Shown: piece by piece, positions 8,644 through 18,205 of the stretch
How positions within the stretch are numbered: position 1 is the stretch's first letter
Layout of the letters: each line of letters opens with the position of its first letter
The notes under the pieces: model-generated
Told to the model about the DNA's origin: nothing
The model's database searches: none
What the model saw: only the letters and a program-made list of their open reading frames with translations
NCBI GenBank assembly: GCA_903870275.1
Contig: CAIQCK010000073.1
Coordinates: forward strand, 124,001-188,000
DNA from: an uncultured bacterium
GTDB lineage: Bacteria > Verrucomicrobiota > Verrucomicrobiia > CAIQCK01
Direction of reading: 5' to 3'
DNA length: 64,000 nucleotides
Program-made: the position numbers and the translations under genes

Positions 8644-9273
8644 TTAGATGCGTTGACGCCTCTCGGTTCGGACGCGGTGCAGCCGCTCCGTGAAACCGCC
8701 CTCTTCGACAAAAGCTTCCGCTTGGGCGGCGAGCTGCCGGTCAAGGAGACTGCACGCCACCGCGATGAGCACTAATGCCGCGTTTGCTGCGATCTCAGGA
8801 TAGGTGGACGGAGTGGACTTTGTGGACTGTCCATTCTGTCCACCGAGTCCACTCAGTCCACATCGCCCCTCCTTCTCATGTGTCTCTCGCACCCAAGCAG
8901 CCACGTCCTCTGCCGTGCCGCACCACCGCCCGATCAACTCTGCCCGGCGTGCGTCTTCGCGGTTCCACAGCGCCAACCCGCGCTGTCTCAAAAAATCCTC
9001 ATAATCCAGCCGTAGTTCTTCAAGGCTCGCCCGCGCCACATTCGTCAGCTTCAACTCCATCTTTTTCGAAGTGCCACTGGCTTTGCTGCCCTCGGCGATG
9101 TTTTGCACCCCGCTTCGCGCCGCCTGCACCATCTGGTCGTGCGTGCGGCTGCGTTTTTCGATGTAGCGGTTGCAGAAACGCACCGTCACGTCATAGGTCA
9201 GTTGGGCTATCTGGAAACTCTTCAAGTGGCGATACCCGCCGTGCGTGGGGATCAGTTTCTCCGGCTCGGCCAT
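8644..9273 (-). CDS. Four-helix bundle protein with suffix domain
   Basis: 209 residues from the ATG at 9273; the frame is open upstream to 9315. Residues about 15-110 form the four-helix bundle (S23/intervening-sequence protein) family, with the recognisable HDQMVQAARSGVQNIAEGS block. A Gly/Ser/Thr linker (about 130-155) leads to the C-terminal suffix domain, which is rich in Ala and Glu. Relatives occur in 23S rRNA intervening sequences and as accessory proteins of diversity-generating retroelements; I see no reverse transcriptase here. The linker is encoded by GTGGAC/GTCCAC repeats that also occur upstream of the gene. Confidence 0.82.
   Translation of the reverse strand: MAEPEKLIPTHGGYRHLKSFQIAQLTYDVTVRFCNRYIEKRSRTHDQMVQAARSGVQNIAEGSKASGTSKKMELKLTNVARASLEELRLDYEDFLRQRGLALWNREDARRAELIGRWCGTAEDVAAWVRETHEKEGRCGLSGLGGQNGQSTKSTPSTYPEIAANAALVLIAVACSLLDRQLAAQAEAFVEEGGFTERLHRVRTERRQRI
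8803..8862. repeat. GTGGAC/GTCCAC short repeats within the four-helix gene
   Basis: At least six GTGGAC or GTCCAC hexamers occur within 60 bases, in both orientations, so the stretch can fold on itself. Read on the minus strand it encodes the Gly/Gln/Ser/Thr linker between the two domains of the four-helix protein. Confidence 0.75.
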
Positions 9274-9295
9274 GCCGTCGTTCCTACTCCTTTCC

Positions 9296-9378
9296 GTCCA
9301 CTTTGTCCACACCATGGACGGCCGCGCTATTCATCTTGGTCCAGTCTATTTTGTTCACCTTGTCCACTTTATCCACCA
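9296..9378. repeat. GTCCAC-type short repeats upstream of the four-helix gene
   Basis: GTCCACTTTGTCCAC, GTCCAG and CTTGTCCACTTTATCCACC occur within 83 bases, just upstream of the minus-strand start at 9273 and before the plus-strand beta-helix gene. They are the same kind of hexamer as in the linker region inside the four-helix gene. Confidence 0.7.
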
Positions 9379-9398
9379 CGGTTTCTCCTTGGCTTTCC

Positions 9399-9464
9399 GG
9401 CTTGTCTTCCACGGCGGAGTGACGCATGGATTTGATGCATGAACTGCCTGCGAACACTCCTGCC
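9399..9464 (+). repeat. Duplicated leader, copy A (before the beta-helix gene)
   Basis: This 66-base stretch aligns without gaps to 10852-10917 with about 57 identities. It includes the shared core GGCGGAGTGACGCATGGATT and the start codon and first codons of the signal peptide. It covers the upstream control region and 5' end of the gene starting at 9439. Confidence 0.75.
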
Positions 9465-10806
9465 GGTATGTGCTCTGCTCGTTTCCTCGGCGCCGTTCGC
9501 GGCCGAGGCGCCGCACGAGATTTCTGTCAGCAGCTACGCCTCGATCCAGGAAGCTCTCGATGCCAACCCCGGCCGCATGATTTCCGTGTCGGCGGGCGAT
9601 TATCCGATCACGGGGAAACTCCGGATTCTTTGCGATAACACGGTGCTGTCCGGGCCGGGCCGGATCATCCAGACCAATCCCGATCTGCCCATCATCGAGA
9701 TCAAAGGAGCGTCGGGCGTGCAGCTTCGAGAACTGACGCTCACGCGGGCGGAGGGAAAAATGGAGACGGCGAGGGCGGCCGTGCTCGCCCTGAAGTGCCG
9801 CGACCTGGTTTTGGAAAACCTGCGGGTGCTCGACAACCGCACGCGGTCGGGCGCGATCGAGTTGCGCGAGTGCTCCGGCAGCCGGATCGGCGGATGCCTG
9901 GTGCGAAACTACATGCGCATCAGCGTGGACGACCGCACGGGCAGCGCGGACTGGGGGTATGCGTTCAAGTGCATTGACGGTACCGGCATCGTCGTGAAGA
10001 ACAGCAAGGGCACGCTCCTCCAGGGCAACCGCATCATCGAGCAGAACCTGCTGCCCACGCCGGAAATCCAGAAGAAATTTGACCTCGGCAAATACGTGAA
10101 AAAGAACCCGCAGAAGGGCACCCTCATGAACCAGCAGATGTGGGACAGCGGGTTTGCGCAGAACTGGCACCAAGGCTCGGCCATTATCGTCACCGGGCCG
10201 GAGGTTAGCGACTACACGCAGATTCTCGGCAACTACATCGAGAATGCCGCGCAAGGCATAGACATCCACAGCGACCACGTCATCGTTTCGCAGAACATCA
10301 TCAACAACGCCTTCATGGGCATGAAAGCGATGCACGGTTCGCGCCACGTGCTCATTATCGGCAACCAGTTCTCGAAAAACGACCTCTGGAGCATCGGCCT
10401 GATGCCCGGCGCTTCCTCGCACGCCGCCGCGCCGGCCCGCGACGGAAAACCGGCGGCCGGGGCGAACGTGGACGGCGGCTCGATCATCGCCCACAACATC
10501 ATTTCCGATTTCGGTTACGGCAACGCGCATTGGATTTGGGGCAACGAAGGCGCGCCGCTGAGGTTTGACCACGGGCAGAAGTCCGACAACCCTCCGCTGA
10601 CCGATGTCATCATCGAGGGCAACATCGTTTACGACACCGGTCGCGATCAGGTCATCGTGGATGGCCAGCCGAAGATCGAAGGGCCGCGCTACAAATACGC
10701 GGTCATCGTCGAGGGCGGCGCCACCGAGCCGAAGAACCTGCATTTCTCCAACAACATCCTGCATCCCGGAACCAGGGGTGTTTCCAATGTCGAACTGAAA
10801 CCGTAG
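9439..10806 (+). CDS. Exported right-handed parallel beta-helix protein
   Basis: 455 residues. The signal peptide (MNCLRTLLPVCALLVSSAPF) is cleaved around residue 22. The rest shows regularly spaced beta-helix turns with Asn and Gly steps, such as GNYIENAAQGIDIHSDHVIV and NIINNAFMGMKA, as in pectate-lyase-like and carbohydrate-binding/sugar-hydrolysis (CASH) folds. It may be a polysaccharide lyase or epimerase, but no catalytic triad is assigned. It shares its leader sequence and signal-peptide start with the next gene, 86 bases downstream, so the pair may be co-regulated. Confidence 0.82.
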   Translation: MNCLRTLLPVCALLVSSAPFAAEAPHEISVSSYASIQEALDANPGRMISVSAGDYPITGKLRILCDNTVLSGPGRIIQTNPDLPIIEIKGASGVQLRELTLTRAEGKMETARAAVLALKCRDLVLENLRVLDNRTRSGAIELRECSGSRIGGCLVRNYMRISVDDRTGSADWGYAFKCIDGTGIVVKNSKGTLLQGNRIIEQNLLPTPEIQKKFDLGKYVKKNPQKGTLMNQQMWDSGFAQNWHQGSAIIVTGPEVSDYTQILGNYIENAAQGIDIHSDHVIVSQNIINNAFMGMKAMHGSRHVLIIGNQFSKNDLWSIGLMPGASSHAAAPARDGKPAAGANVDGGSIIAHNIISDFGYGNAHWIWGNEGAPLRFDHGQKSDNPPLTDVIIEGNIVYDTGRDQVIVDGQPKIEGPRYKYAVIVEGGATEPKNLHFSNNILHPGTRGVSNVELKP

Positions 10807-10851
10807 GGACGCATGTATGGAAGGCCGCTGATCTGCGGGGCGAGTGTTTGT

Positions 10852-10917
10852 GGCTTGTTTTCCGCGGCGGAGTGACGCATGGATTGAATGCATGAACTTT
10901 CTCCGAATGCTCCTGCC
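10852..10917 (+). repeat. Duplicated leader, copy B (before the alpha/beta hydrolase gene)
   Basis: Partner of the 9399-9464 copy. Identity is strongest over the untranslated part around GGCGGAGTGACGCATG and drops inside the coding start, yet the encoded signal peptides remain alike (MNCLRTLLP against MNFLRMLLP). Confidence 0.75.
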
Positions 10918-12937
10918 AATCCCGGCTCTTCTCATCGCTACCACTCTCCGCGCCGATGGCCCGCGCGACAACCTCCCCGACAACGTGCGGCCCGTGCCGC
11001 CGCCGGGCATCGAGGTGCCTGCGGAAGACCGCACGGAGTTGGAGGCGGGACTGAAGAAGCTCGGCGCGGAGATCGAGTCGCTACGCGGCGCGGTGAAGGG
11101 CCAGCCGGCGAAGCTGGAGTTGCTGCCGGACGTGGAGATTTACCACAAGGCCGTCCGCTACGCGCTGACCTACAACGAGTTTTTCAAGAAGCCGGAAATC
11201 GCCGTGGCGAAGACGCTGCTCAAACAAGGAGCGGATCGGGCAGAGGCGTTGCGCGTTGGCAAGACGGCGTGGAACACGTCCACCGGGCTGGTGGTGCGCG
11301 CCTATGTGTCGAAGATTGACGGCTCGGTGCAGCCTTACGGGCTGGTCGTGCCGCCGACGTTCAAGCCGGGCGCGGCGCATCGGCACCGGCTCGATTGTTG
11401 GTTTCACGGGCGCGGCGAGACGCTGAGCGAGTTGAACTTCCTCGATCAGCGGCAGAGGTCGCCGGGCGAGTTCACGGCGCCGGACACCATCGTGCTCCAT
11501 CTCTACGGCCGCTACTGCTGCGCCAACAAGTTCGCCGGCGAGACCGACCTGTTCGAGGCGCTCGATAGCGTGAAGCGACGTTACCCGATTGACGAGAACC
11601 GCATCGTCGTGCGCGGCTTTTCGATGGGCGGCGCGGCTTGTTGGCAGTTCGCGACGCACTTCGCCGGCTTGTGGACCGCCGCCGCGCCGGGCGCGGGCTT
11701 CGCGGAATCGGCGGATTTTCTAAAGGTGTTCCAGAACGAGCCGGTCCCGCCGACGGCGTGGGAGCAGACGCTCTGGCATCTTTACGACTCGACCGACTAC
11801 GCGGCAAACCTCTTCAATTGTCCGACCGTCGCCTATAGCGGCGAGATTGATAAACAAAAACAGGCCGCCGACATGATGGCCAAGGCGATGGAGAAGGAGG
11901 GCCTGACGCTGACGCATATCATCGGCCCGAAGACAGCGCACAAATACGAGCCGCAGGCGAAGGAGGAAGTCATCCGTCGCATTGACGAGATTGCCGCGCG
12001 CGGCCGCAACCCGTTGCCGCCGCGCGTGCACTTCACGACGTGGACGCTGCGTTACAACCAGATGCTCTGGGTGACGCTCGACGGCATGGAGAAACATTGG
12101 GAGCGTGCGTGCGTGGACGCGGACATTGTCAATGCTTCCACCGTGCGTGTGACGACGCAGAACGCCGACGCATTGACGCTCTCGATGCCGACAACATCCC
12201 GGCCGCTCTCCACCGGACGGGGAACAAAGGTGGTTCTCGATGGTCAGGAACTCGTCGTTCCGCCAGTGTTGCCGAGTCAGCCGTGGACCGTGCATTTTCA
12301 CAAGGTCGGCAAACTCTGGACCCTCGCCAAGTTGGCGGACGACGGCAGCCTGCGCAAGCGCCATGGATTGCAAGGGCCCATTGACGACGCATTCATGGAC
12401 AGTTTCGTCATGGTGAAGCCGACGGGCAAACCGCTCAATGACAAGGTCGGCGCGTGGGCCGCCGCCGAGATGACGCACGCCATCGAGCACTGGCGAAAAC
12501 AGTTCCGCGGCGACGCGCGCGTGATCGCGGACACCGCCGTCACCAAAGCCGACATCGCATCGAGCAACCTCGTGCTCTGGGGCGACCCCTCGAGCAACCA
12601 ACTGCTCGCGAAGATCGCCGACAAGCTTCCGATCCGGTGGACGAAAGACAACATCACGCTCAGTTCCCCGCGCTCCAACGCTTCACGTTCCTTCTCCGCC
12701 GACCATCATGTGCCGGTGCTGATCTATCCGAATCCGTGGAACCCGAAGCGCTACATCGTGCTCAACAGCGGCTTCACGTACCGCGAATACGATTATCTCA
12801 ACAACGCCCGCCAGACCTCGAAGCTGCCGGACTACGCCGTGGTGGACGTGAGCGTGCCGGTTTCCTCGCGTGCGCCGGGCGGCATCGCGGTCGCCGGTTT
12901 CTTCGACGAACATTGGGAGCTGCCGGCAACCAAGTGA
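10892..12937 (+). CDS. Exported alpha/beta hydrolase, prolyl-oligopeptidase-like
   Basis: 681 residues from the ATG at 10892, whose product begins with a signal peptide (MNFLRMLLPIPALLIATT). An alpha/beta hydrolase core carries the nucleophile elbow GFSMGG near residue 250, a probable acid in GEIDKQ near residue 325 and a His in GPKTAHKYEP near residue 348. This fits the prolyl oligopeptidase/feruloyl esterase-like superfamily. A C-terminal region of about 300 residues is of unclear fold. The RGFSMGGAACW elbow is common in exported esterases of Planctomycetota and Verrucomicrobiota. The real substrate may be a peptide or a sugar ester. It probably acts in the periplasm. Confidence 0.83.
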   Translation: MNFLRMLLPIPALLIATTLRADGPRDNLPDNVRPVPPPGIEVPAEDRTELEAGLKKLGAEIESLRGAVKGQPAKLELLPDVEIYHKAVRYALTYNEFFKKPEIAVAKTLLKQGADRAEALRVGKTAWNTSTGLVVRAYVSKIDGSVQPYGLVVPPTFKPGAAHRHRLDCWFHGRGETLSELNFLDQRQRSPGEFTAPDTIVLHLYGRYCCANKFAGETDLFEALDSVKRRYPIDENRIVVRGFSMGGAACWQFATHFAGLWTAAAPGAGFAESADFLKVFQNEPVPPTAWEQTLWHLYDSTDYAANLFNCPTVAYSGEIDKQKQAADMMAKAMEKEGLTLTHIIGPKTAHKYEPQAKEEVIRRIDEIAARGRNPLPPRVHFTTWTLRYNQMLWVTLDGMEKHWERACVDADIVNASTVRVTTQNADALTLSMPTTSRPLSTGRGTKVVLDGQELVVPPVLPSQPWTVHFHKVGKLWTLAKLADDGSLRKRHGLQGPIDDAFMDSFVMVKPTGKPLNDKVGAWAAAEMTHAIEHWRKQFRGDARVIADTAVTKADIASSNLVLWGDPSSNQLLAKIADKLPIRWTKDNITLSSPRSNASRSFSADHHVPVLIYPNPWNPKRYIVLNSGFTYREYDYLNNARQTSKLPDYAVVDVSVPVSSRAPGGIAVAGFFDEHWELPATK

Positions 12938-13025
12938 TCGTCGCTTGAGCCGCTCCGTCGCGGTCATTGCGGCATTGCTTCGATAGGGGAAAGGTGGTAT
13001 TCGGACGCCACACTCTTGAGTCGTC

Positions 13026-13760
13026 ATGAATATCACTAGCCGCCCCCAACTTTTCGGTTTGCTCGCCGGTCTTTTTCTCGCAGCCGGCCTGGTGTTTTCG
13101 TCGTTCGTCGTGACGCGCGCGTGGATGGTCATCGCGCAGTCGCAGACGATTTCCGTGACGGGATCGGCCCGGAAAAATATTCGTGCCGATCTCATTATCT
13201 GGAGCGGAACGTTCTCGGCGGAATCGCCGACATTGTTGGAGGCGCAGCACGCGCTGAAGGCGGACCTCAGCAAGGTTACGGCGTTCTTGCAAGGCAAGGG
13301 TGTCAAGGATTACCAGGTGTCCCCGATTGCCATTGAGGAAATCCGTGCCGGTGAGAAGGATGGCCAACAGTCGAAAAAAGTCGTGAGCTACCGGCTCACG
13401 CAGACGGTGACGATTCACTCGCTGGAGGTGGACCGGATTGCGCAGGTGATCAACGACTCGACCGCGCTGGTGGAGCAGGGGGTGTTGTTTGTGTCCAGCG
13501 CACCGGAATACATTTACACGAAGGCGGGCGAGGCGAAAGTGGAGATGCTGGCCGAGGCCACGATGGACGCGCGGGCGCGCGCGGAGCAGATTTGCAAGCA
13601 GGGTGGGCGGACGATTGACCGGTTGCTGTCGGCGAAGATGGGTGTGTTTCAAATCACACCGCTATATACGACGGAAACCAGCGGCGAGGGTATGAACGAC
13701 ACGAAATCGTTGGAGAAAACCGTTACGGCGGTTGTTACAGCGCATTTCGTGATGAAGTGA
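13026..13760 (+). CDS. SIMPL-domain (DUF541) protein
   Basis: 244 residues with an N-terminal transmembrane or uncleaved signal segment (about 9-35), followed by a SIMPL domain. The domain opens with ISVTGSARKNIRADL and contains the conserved ARARAEQICKQGG helix near residue 182. YggE and related SIMPL proteins are periplasmic or membrane-anchored and linked to oxidative-stress or surface phenotypes, but no enzymatic role is established. It stands as a single gene with 88-130-base gaps on either side. Confidence 0.87.
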   Translation: MNITSRPQLFGLLAGLFLAAGLVFSSFVVTRAWMVIAQSQTISVTGSARKNIRADLIIWSGTFSAESPTLLEAQHALKADLSKVTAFLQGKGVKDYQVSPIAIEEIRAGEKDGQQSKKVVSYRLTQTVTIHSLEVDRIAQVINDSTALVEQGVLFVSSAPEYIYTKAGEAKVEMLAEATMDARARAEQICKQGGRTIDRLLSAKMGVFQITPLYTTETSGEGMNDTKSLEKTVTAVVTAHFVMK

Positions 13761-13890
13761 GGCGGTCGGTGTGCGTCGTCTCCCGGAGTTGGGCGGGTTC
13801 GCAAAATGGTTGGACATTAACGCAATCGGGCGTTGTCGCCGGTAGACGGCTCACTATCATCGGCTTCGACGCATGAACTGGAGAACCGAT

Positions 13891-16275
13891 ATGAAATTGT
13901 TCCAACTCTCACTACTGGGCGTTTTGCTCGCGCCGGTGGTCGCCTTTGCGTTGCCCGCCAGCGACCCTGTGTCGCCCAAGGGCGTTTGCAAGGCGCAACC
14001 GTTCAATCTTGAAGATGTGCGACTGCTCGACGGACCGTTCCGTGAAGCGATGCTGCGTGACAAGAAATATCTGCTCAGCCTCGACGCCGACCGGCTGTTG
14101 CACATGTTTCGCGTCACCGCCGGCTTGCCATCGTCCGCGGAGCCGTATGGCGGTTGGGAAGCGCCGAAGGGTGAACTGCGCGGCCACAGCATGGGGCATT
14201 ACCTGTCGGCCTGCGCGTTGATGTATGCCAGCACGAGCGACGCGAAACTCAAAACAAGGGTGGACTACATCGTCTCGGAACTGGCGAAGTGCCAGGAGGC
14301 GATTCCGGCACAGGGCTACAACAAGGGTTTCCTCTCGGCCTATCCGGAATCGTTTTTCGATCGCGTGGACGCCTGCAAACCGGTGTGGGCGCCTTACTAC
14401 ACGCTGCACAAGATTCTGGCCGGCCTGCTTGACGCGCATGAGCACTGCGGCAACCCGCAGGCGCTCGATGTGCTTGTGAAGATGGCCGACTGGTTGAAGC
14501 TGCGCATCGCCAGACTCAGTTACGAGCAGCAGCAGAACGCGCTCAAGAACGAGCACGGCGGCATCAACGAGGCGTTCGCCAATCTTTATGCCATCACCGG
14601 CAATCCCGACCACTTGAAGCTGGCGGTGGCATTCAACCACGAGGTTATCTTCGATCCGCTCGCGCGCAGCGAGGACAAGCTCAACGGCTTGCACGCGAAC
14701 ACGCAGATCCCCAAGATCATCGGCGCGGCGCGCGAGTATGAACTGACGGGCGAGAAAAGGTTTGGCGACGTGGCCAGTTTCTTCTGGGAGCGCGTGGCGC
14801 TGCACCGCTCTTACTGCATCGGCGGTCACAGCGACCGCGAGCATTTCCACCCGATCGAGGAATCCTCCAAGCACCTCAGCCCGGCCACCGCCGAGACGTG
14901 CAACACCTACAACATGCTCAAGCTCACGCGCCACGTCTTCACGTGGGAGCCGTCGGCACGGACGATGGACTTCTACGAGCGTGCGTTGTTCAACCACATC
15001 CTCGCCTCGCAGGACCCGAAGACCGGGATGATGATTTACTTCGCCTCGCTGAAGCCCGGCCACTTCAAGAGTTACTCGACGCCGACGAACTCGTTTTGGT
15101 GCTGCACCGGCACCGGCATGGAAAACCACGCGAAATACGCCGACACCATTTATTTCCACGACAACGATTCGCTCTACGTAAACCTGTTTATTTCCTCGGA
15201 GCTGATGTGGAAGGACAAAGGACTCGTCGTGCGGCAGGAGACGAAGTTCCCCGAAAGCGACACGACGCAGTTGACGTTCACATGCGCGAAGCCGACGAAA
15301 CTGGCGCTGAAGATCCGCAAGCCGGCGTGGGCGGGGGATTTTGCTGTATTGGTCAATGGAAAATCCGCCGAACCGCCTCCTCACGTCGGCGGCTACGTCA
15401 CGCTGCAGCGTGAGTGGAAGAGCGGCGATGAAGTGGCAGTGCGCATGCCGATGGCGCTGCACACCGAAGCGATGCCGGATAGTCCGAACGTCATCGCCGT
15501 CTGCTACGGCCCGATTGTGCTCGCGGGCGAACTCGGCACGGCGGGCTTGGAGAAGGTCAATCCCTACGTCAACGGGCAGCTCGACTTGGAGCGCCATCCG
15601 GTTCCGGACATGCCGACAATGGTCTGCGCGAAAGGCACGTTGCTCGCGCACATCGAACCGGTGCCGGGCAAGCCGCTGACGTTTCGTACGCGGGACATCG
15701 GCCGGCCGGACGACGTAACGTTGATTCCCTACTATCAGTTGTATCACCAACGGCTCGCCGTTTATTGGCCGCTGGTAGACGAGGAAGGCTGGAAGCAAGA
15801 ACTCGCCGCGAAGGCTGCTGAGGAAGCGAAACGCAAAGTCTACGAGGCGCGCATCGTGGACGAGGTGCAGCTTGGCGAGCAGCAGCCGGAGACCGACCAC
15901 AACTTCAAAGGTGAGAAAACCAATGCGGGCGATTTCCATGGCCGCAAATGGCGCGACGCCCGCGACGGCTGGTTCAGTTACGAACTCAAAACGCTGCCCG
16001 ACAAGCCGATGTTGCTTGTCTGTACCTATTGGGGCAGCGACGCCGGCAGGCGCGAGTTTGACATCCTTGTGGACGGCGAGAAAATCGCCACGCAGAAGCT
16101 CGAACACAACAAGCCCGGCGAGTTTTTCGACGTGGAGTATCCGGTTCCGGCGAAACTCACCGCTGGCAAGCGGACTGTGACCGTGAAGTTTCAGGCGCAG
16201 CCGCACGCCATTGCTGGCGGGGTGTTCGGGTGCCGAATCATGCGATGTTCGGACACGCCCGCGGCGGAACGGTGA
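13891..16275 (+). CDS. Glycoside hydrolase family 127/146-like beta-L-arabinofuranosidase
   Basis: 794 residues. The start at 13891 is chosen because GGAG lies 7 bases upstream and a signal peptide follows (MKLFQLSLLGVLLAPVVAFA). An (alpha/alpha)6-barrel catalytic domain spans about residues 30-420. The zinc and thiolate active site of GH127 is recognisable: ETCNTYNMLK (Glu and Cys ligands) and FWCCTGTGMEN (nucleophile/ligand Cys pair) near residue 415. Beta-sandwich domains and a C-terminal DUF-type sandwich follow. The enzyme should release L-arabinofuranose from arabinan or glycoprotein side chains in the periplasm. GH146 shares these motifs, so the family split is not certain. Confidence 0.9.
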   Translation: MKLFQLSLLGVLLAPVVAFALPASDPVSPKGVCKAQPFNLEDVRLLDGPFREAMLRDKKYLLSLDADRLLHMFRVTAGLPSSAEPYGGWEAPKGELRGHSMGHYLSACALMYASTSDAKLKTRVDYIVSELAKCQEAIPAQGYNKGFLSAYPESFFDRVDACKPVWAPYYTLHKILAGLLDAHEHCGNPQALDVLVKMADWLKLRIARLSYEQQQNALKNEHGGINEAFANLYAITGNPDHLKLAVAFNHEVIFDPLARSEDKLNGLHANTQIPKIIGAAREYELTGEKRFGDVASFFWERVALHRSYCIGGHSDREHFHPIEESSKHLSPATAETCNTYNMLKLTRHVFTWEPSARTMDFYERALFNHILASQDPKTGMMIYFASLKPGHFKSYSTPTNSFWCCTGTGMENHAKYADTIYFHDNDSLYVNLFISSELMWKDKGLVVRQETKFPESDTTQLTFTCAKPTKLALKIRKPAWAGDFAVLVNGKSAEPPPHVGGYVTLQREWKSGDEVAVRMPMALHTEAMPDSPNVIAVCYGPIVLAGELGTAGLEKVNPYVNGQLDLERHPVPDMPTMVCAKGTLLAHIEPVPGKPLTFRTRDIGRPDDVTLIPYYQLYHQRLAVYWPLVDEEGWKQELAAKAAEEAKRKVYEARIVDEVQLGEQQPETDHNFKGEKTNAGDFHGRKWRDARDGWFSYELKTLPDKPMLLVCTYWGSDAGRREFDILVDGEKIATQKLEHNKPGEFFDVEYPVPAKLTAGKRTVTVKFQAQPHAIAGGVFGCRIMRCSDTPAAER

Positions 16276-16324
16276 GGGTGACGCGCCGAGTTTTGAATGC
16301 CGGAGTCGCCGGCGCGTGAAGCAG

Positions 16325-18151
16325 ATGTTGACGGAGCGTTGGATTCGTGGCAGTGAATACAAATCTATGATCAAGTATCCGCATGTAAAGGAGTGGGTGG
16401 ATCGTATGGCGGCGATGTGCCAGCCGGACCAAATCCATTGGTGCGACGGTTCGGAGGAGGAGCGCGAGCGTTTGACCGCCGAGGCTGTAAAAACAGGCGA
16501 ACTCATCGAGCTGAACCAGAAGAAGATGCCCGGTTGCTACCTGCACCGCACGGTGAGGAACGACGTGGCGCGCACGGAGCACCTCACTTACATCTGCACG
16601 AGTTTTCAGGGCGACGCTGGTCCGACCAACAACTGGATGAGTCCGCGGGAAGCCTATCGCAAGGCGCGCGAGATTTTCAGCGGCGCGATGAAGGGCCGGA
16701 CGATGTATGTGGTGCCGTTCGCGATGGGGCCGATCGGCTCGCCGTTCTCCAAGATCGGCATCGAGTTGACCGACAGCATTTATGTCGTGCTGAACATGCG
16801 GATCATGACGCGCATGGGCAAGGCGGCATTGAACGCGCTGGGGCCGCAAGGGGACTTCACCAAATGCCTGCACAGCAAGGCGGACCTCGATATCAACCGC
16901 CGGATGATTCTGCATTTCCCTGAAGACAACGCCGTCTGGTCGGTTGGCAGCGGCTATGGCGGCAACGTGCTGTTGGGCAAGAAGTGTCTCGCCTTGCGCA
17001 TTGCCAGCGTGCTGGCGCAGCGCGAGAAATGGCTTGCGGAGCACATGCTGATCCTTGGCGTTGAGGAGCCTGACGGCCGCCATCTGTATGTGGCCGCCGC
17101 GTTTCCAAGCGCCTGCGGCAAGACCAATCTGGCGATGCTGTTGCCGCCGGAAGGTTTGAAACAGAAAGGCTATCGCATCTGGACCGTCGGCGATGACATC
17201 GCATGGATGCGCCTGGACACCGACGGGCAGCTTTGGGCGGTGAATCCGGAGATGGGTTTCTTCGGCGTGGTGCCCGGCACGAACATGCGCACCAATCCAA
17301 ACGCGATGCTCACCGTCAAGCACGACACGATTTTCACCAACGTCGCCCTCCGGCCCGACAGCACGGTGTGGTGGGAAGGCCACGACGACCCGCCGCCCGC
17401 CAAAGCGCTGGATTGGCAGGGCAAACCGTGGAAGTCCGGGATGGCCGAGAACGACGGCAAACCGATTTTTTCCAGCCACCCGAACAGCCGGTTCACTGCG
17501 CCGTTCACCAATTGTCCGACGCACTCGTTCCGCTACAACCAGCACCACGGCGTGCCGATCTCTGCGATCATTTTCGGCGGACGCCGCGCGTCGCTCACGC
17601 CGCTGGTCTATGAGGCGTTCAACTGGGACCACGGCACGTTTATGGGCGCGACGATGGCCAGCGAGCGCACGGCGGCACAAGTCGGAGCGATCGGCGAAGT
17701 GCGGCGCGACCCGATGGCGATGTTGCCGTTTTGCGGCTACAACATGGCGGATTACTTCGGACATTGGTTCGACATGGGCCAGCGCATCCAGCGGCACCCG
17801 AAGATTTTTCACGTCAACTGGTTCCGCGCCGACGAGAAAGGCCGCTTCCTGTGGCCCGGTTTCGGCGAGAACCTGCGCATCATCGAGTGGATTCTGGCCC
17901 GGTCTCGCAATGTGGTCAGCGCCGTGCAAACACCGATTGGCTACGTGCCCAACCCGAAAGACATCGACATGACCGGGCTGAAGCTGCCGGCGGGGTCCAT
18001 GGAGAAATTGCTGGCGGTGAACAAAAAAGAATGGCTGGCAGAACTGGACTCTGTCACGAAGTTCTTCGACCAGTTTGGGTCGCGGCTGCCCGATGAATTG
18101 TGGGCGCAGCACGAACGGCTTCGGCAACGACTGCTCGCTTCGAAGGCGTAG
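16325..18151 (+). CDS. pckG: Phosphoenolpyruvate carboxykinase (GTP)
   Basis: 608 residues, the usual length for GTP-dependent PEPCK (about 600-620). Clear motifs include HWCDGSEEE (N-terminal substrate region), the kinase P-loop FPSACGKTNLAML near residue 265, the FGGRR block and NWFRADEKGRFLWPGFGEN. It converts oxaloacetate and GTP to PEP and CO2 in the cytosol, the first step of gluconeogenesis. The start at 16325 is chosen over the ATG at 16367 because of the usual N-terminal length, although neither has a strong Shine-Dalgarno sequence. It is probably transcribed alone or with the Nudix gene 54 bases downstream. Confidence 0.96.
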   Translation: MLTERWIRGSEYKSMIKYPHVKEWVDRMAAMCQPDQIHWCDGSEEERERLTAEAVKTGELIELNQKKMPGCYLHRTVRNDVARTEHLTYICTSFQGDAGPTNNWMSPREAYRKAREIFSGAMKGRTMYVVPFAMGPIGSPFSKIGIELTDSIYVVLNMRIMTRMGKAALNALGPQGDFTKCLHSKADLDINRRMILHFPEDNAVWSVGSGYGGNVLLGKKCLALRIASVLAQREKWLAEHMLILGVEEPDGRHLYVAAAFPSACGKTNLAMLLPPEGLKQKGYRIWTVGDDIAWMRLDTDGQLWAVNPEMGFFGVVPGTNMRTNPNAMLTVKHDTIFTNVALRPDSTVWWEGHDDPPPAKALDWQGKPWKSGMAENDGKPIFSSHPNSRFTAPFTNCPTHSFRYNQHHGVPISAIIFGGRRASLTPLVYEAFNWDHGTFMGATMASERTAAQVGAIGEVRRDPMAMLPFCGYNMADYFGHWFDMGQRIQRHPKIFHVNWFRADEKGRFLWPGFGENLRIIEWILARSRNVVSAVQTPIGYVPNPKDIDMTGLKLPAGSMEKLLAVNKKEWLAELDSVTKFFDQFGSRLPDELWAQHERLRQRLLASKA

Positions 18152-18205
18152 AACGGCAACCATGGGCGTGGTGACGCATTAGCCGCGCATCGGTCAAAAG
18201 CTGTC

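Noticed and set aside
13912..16506. 864-residue minus-strand frame opposite GH127
   Set aside because: High-GC shadow frame; no domain, and the plus strand is an unmistakable GH127.
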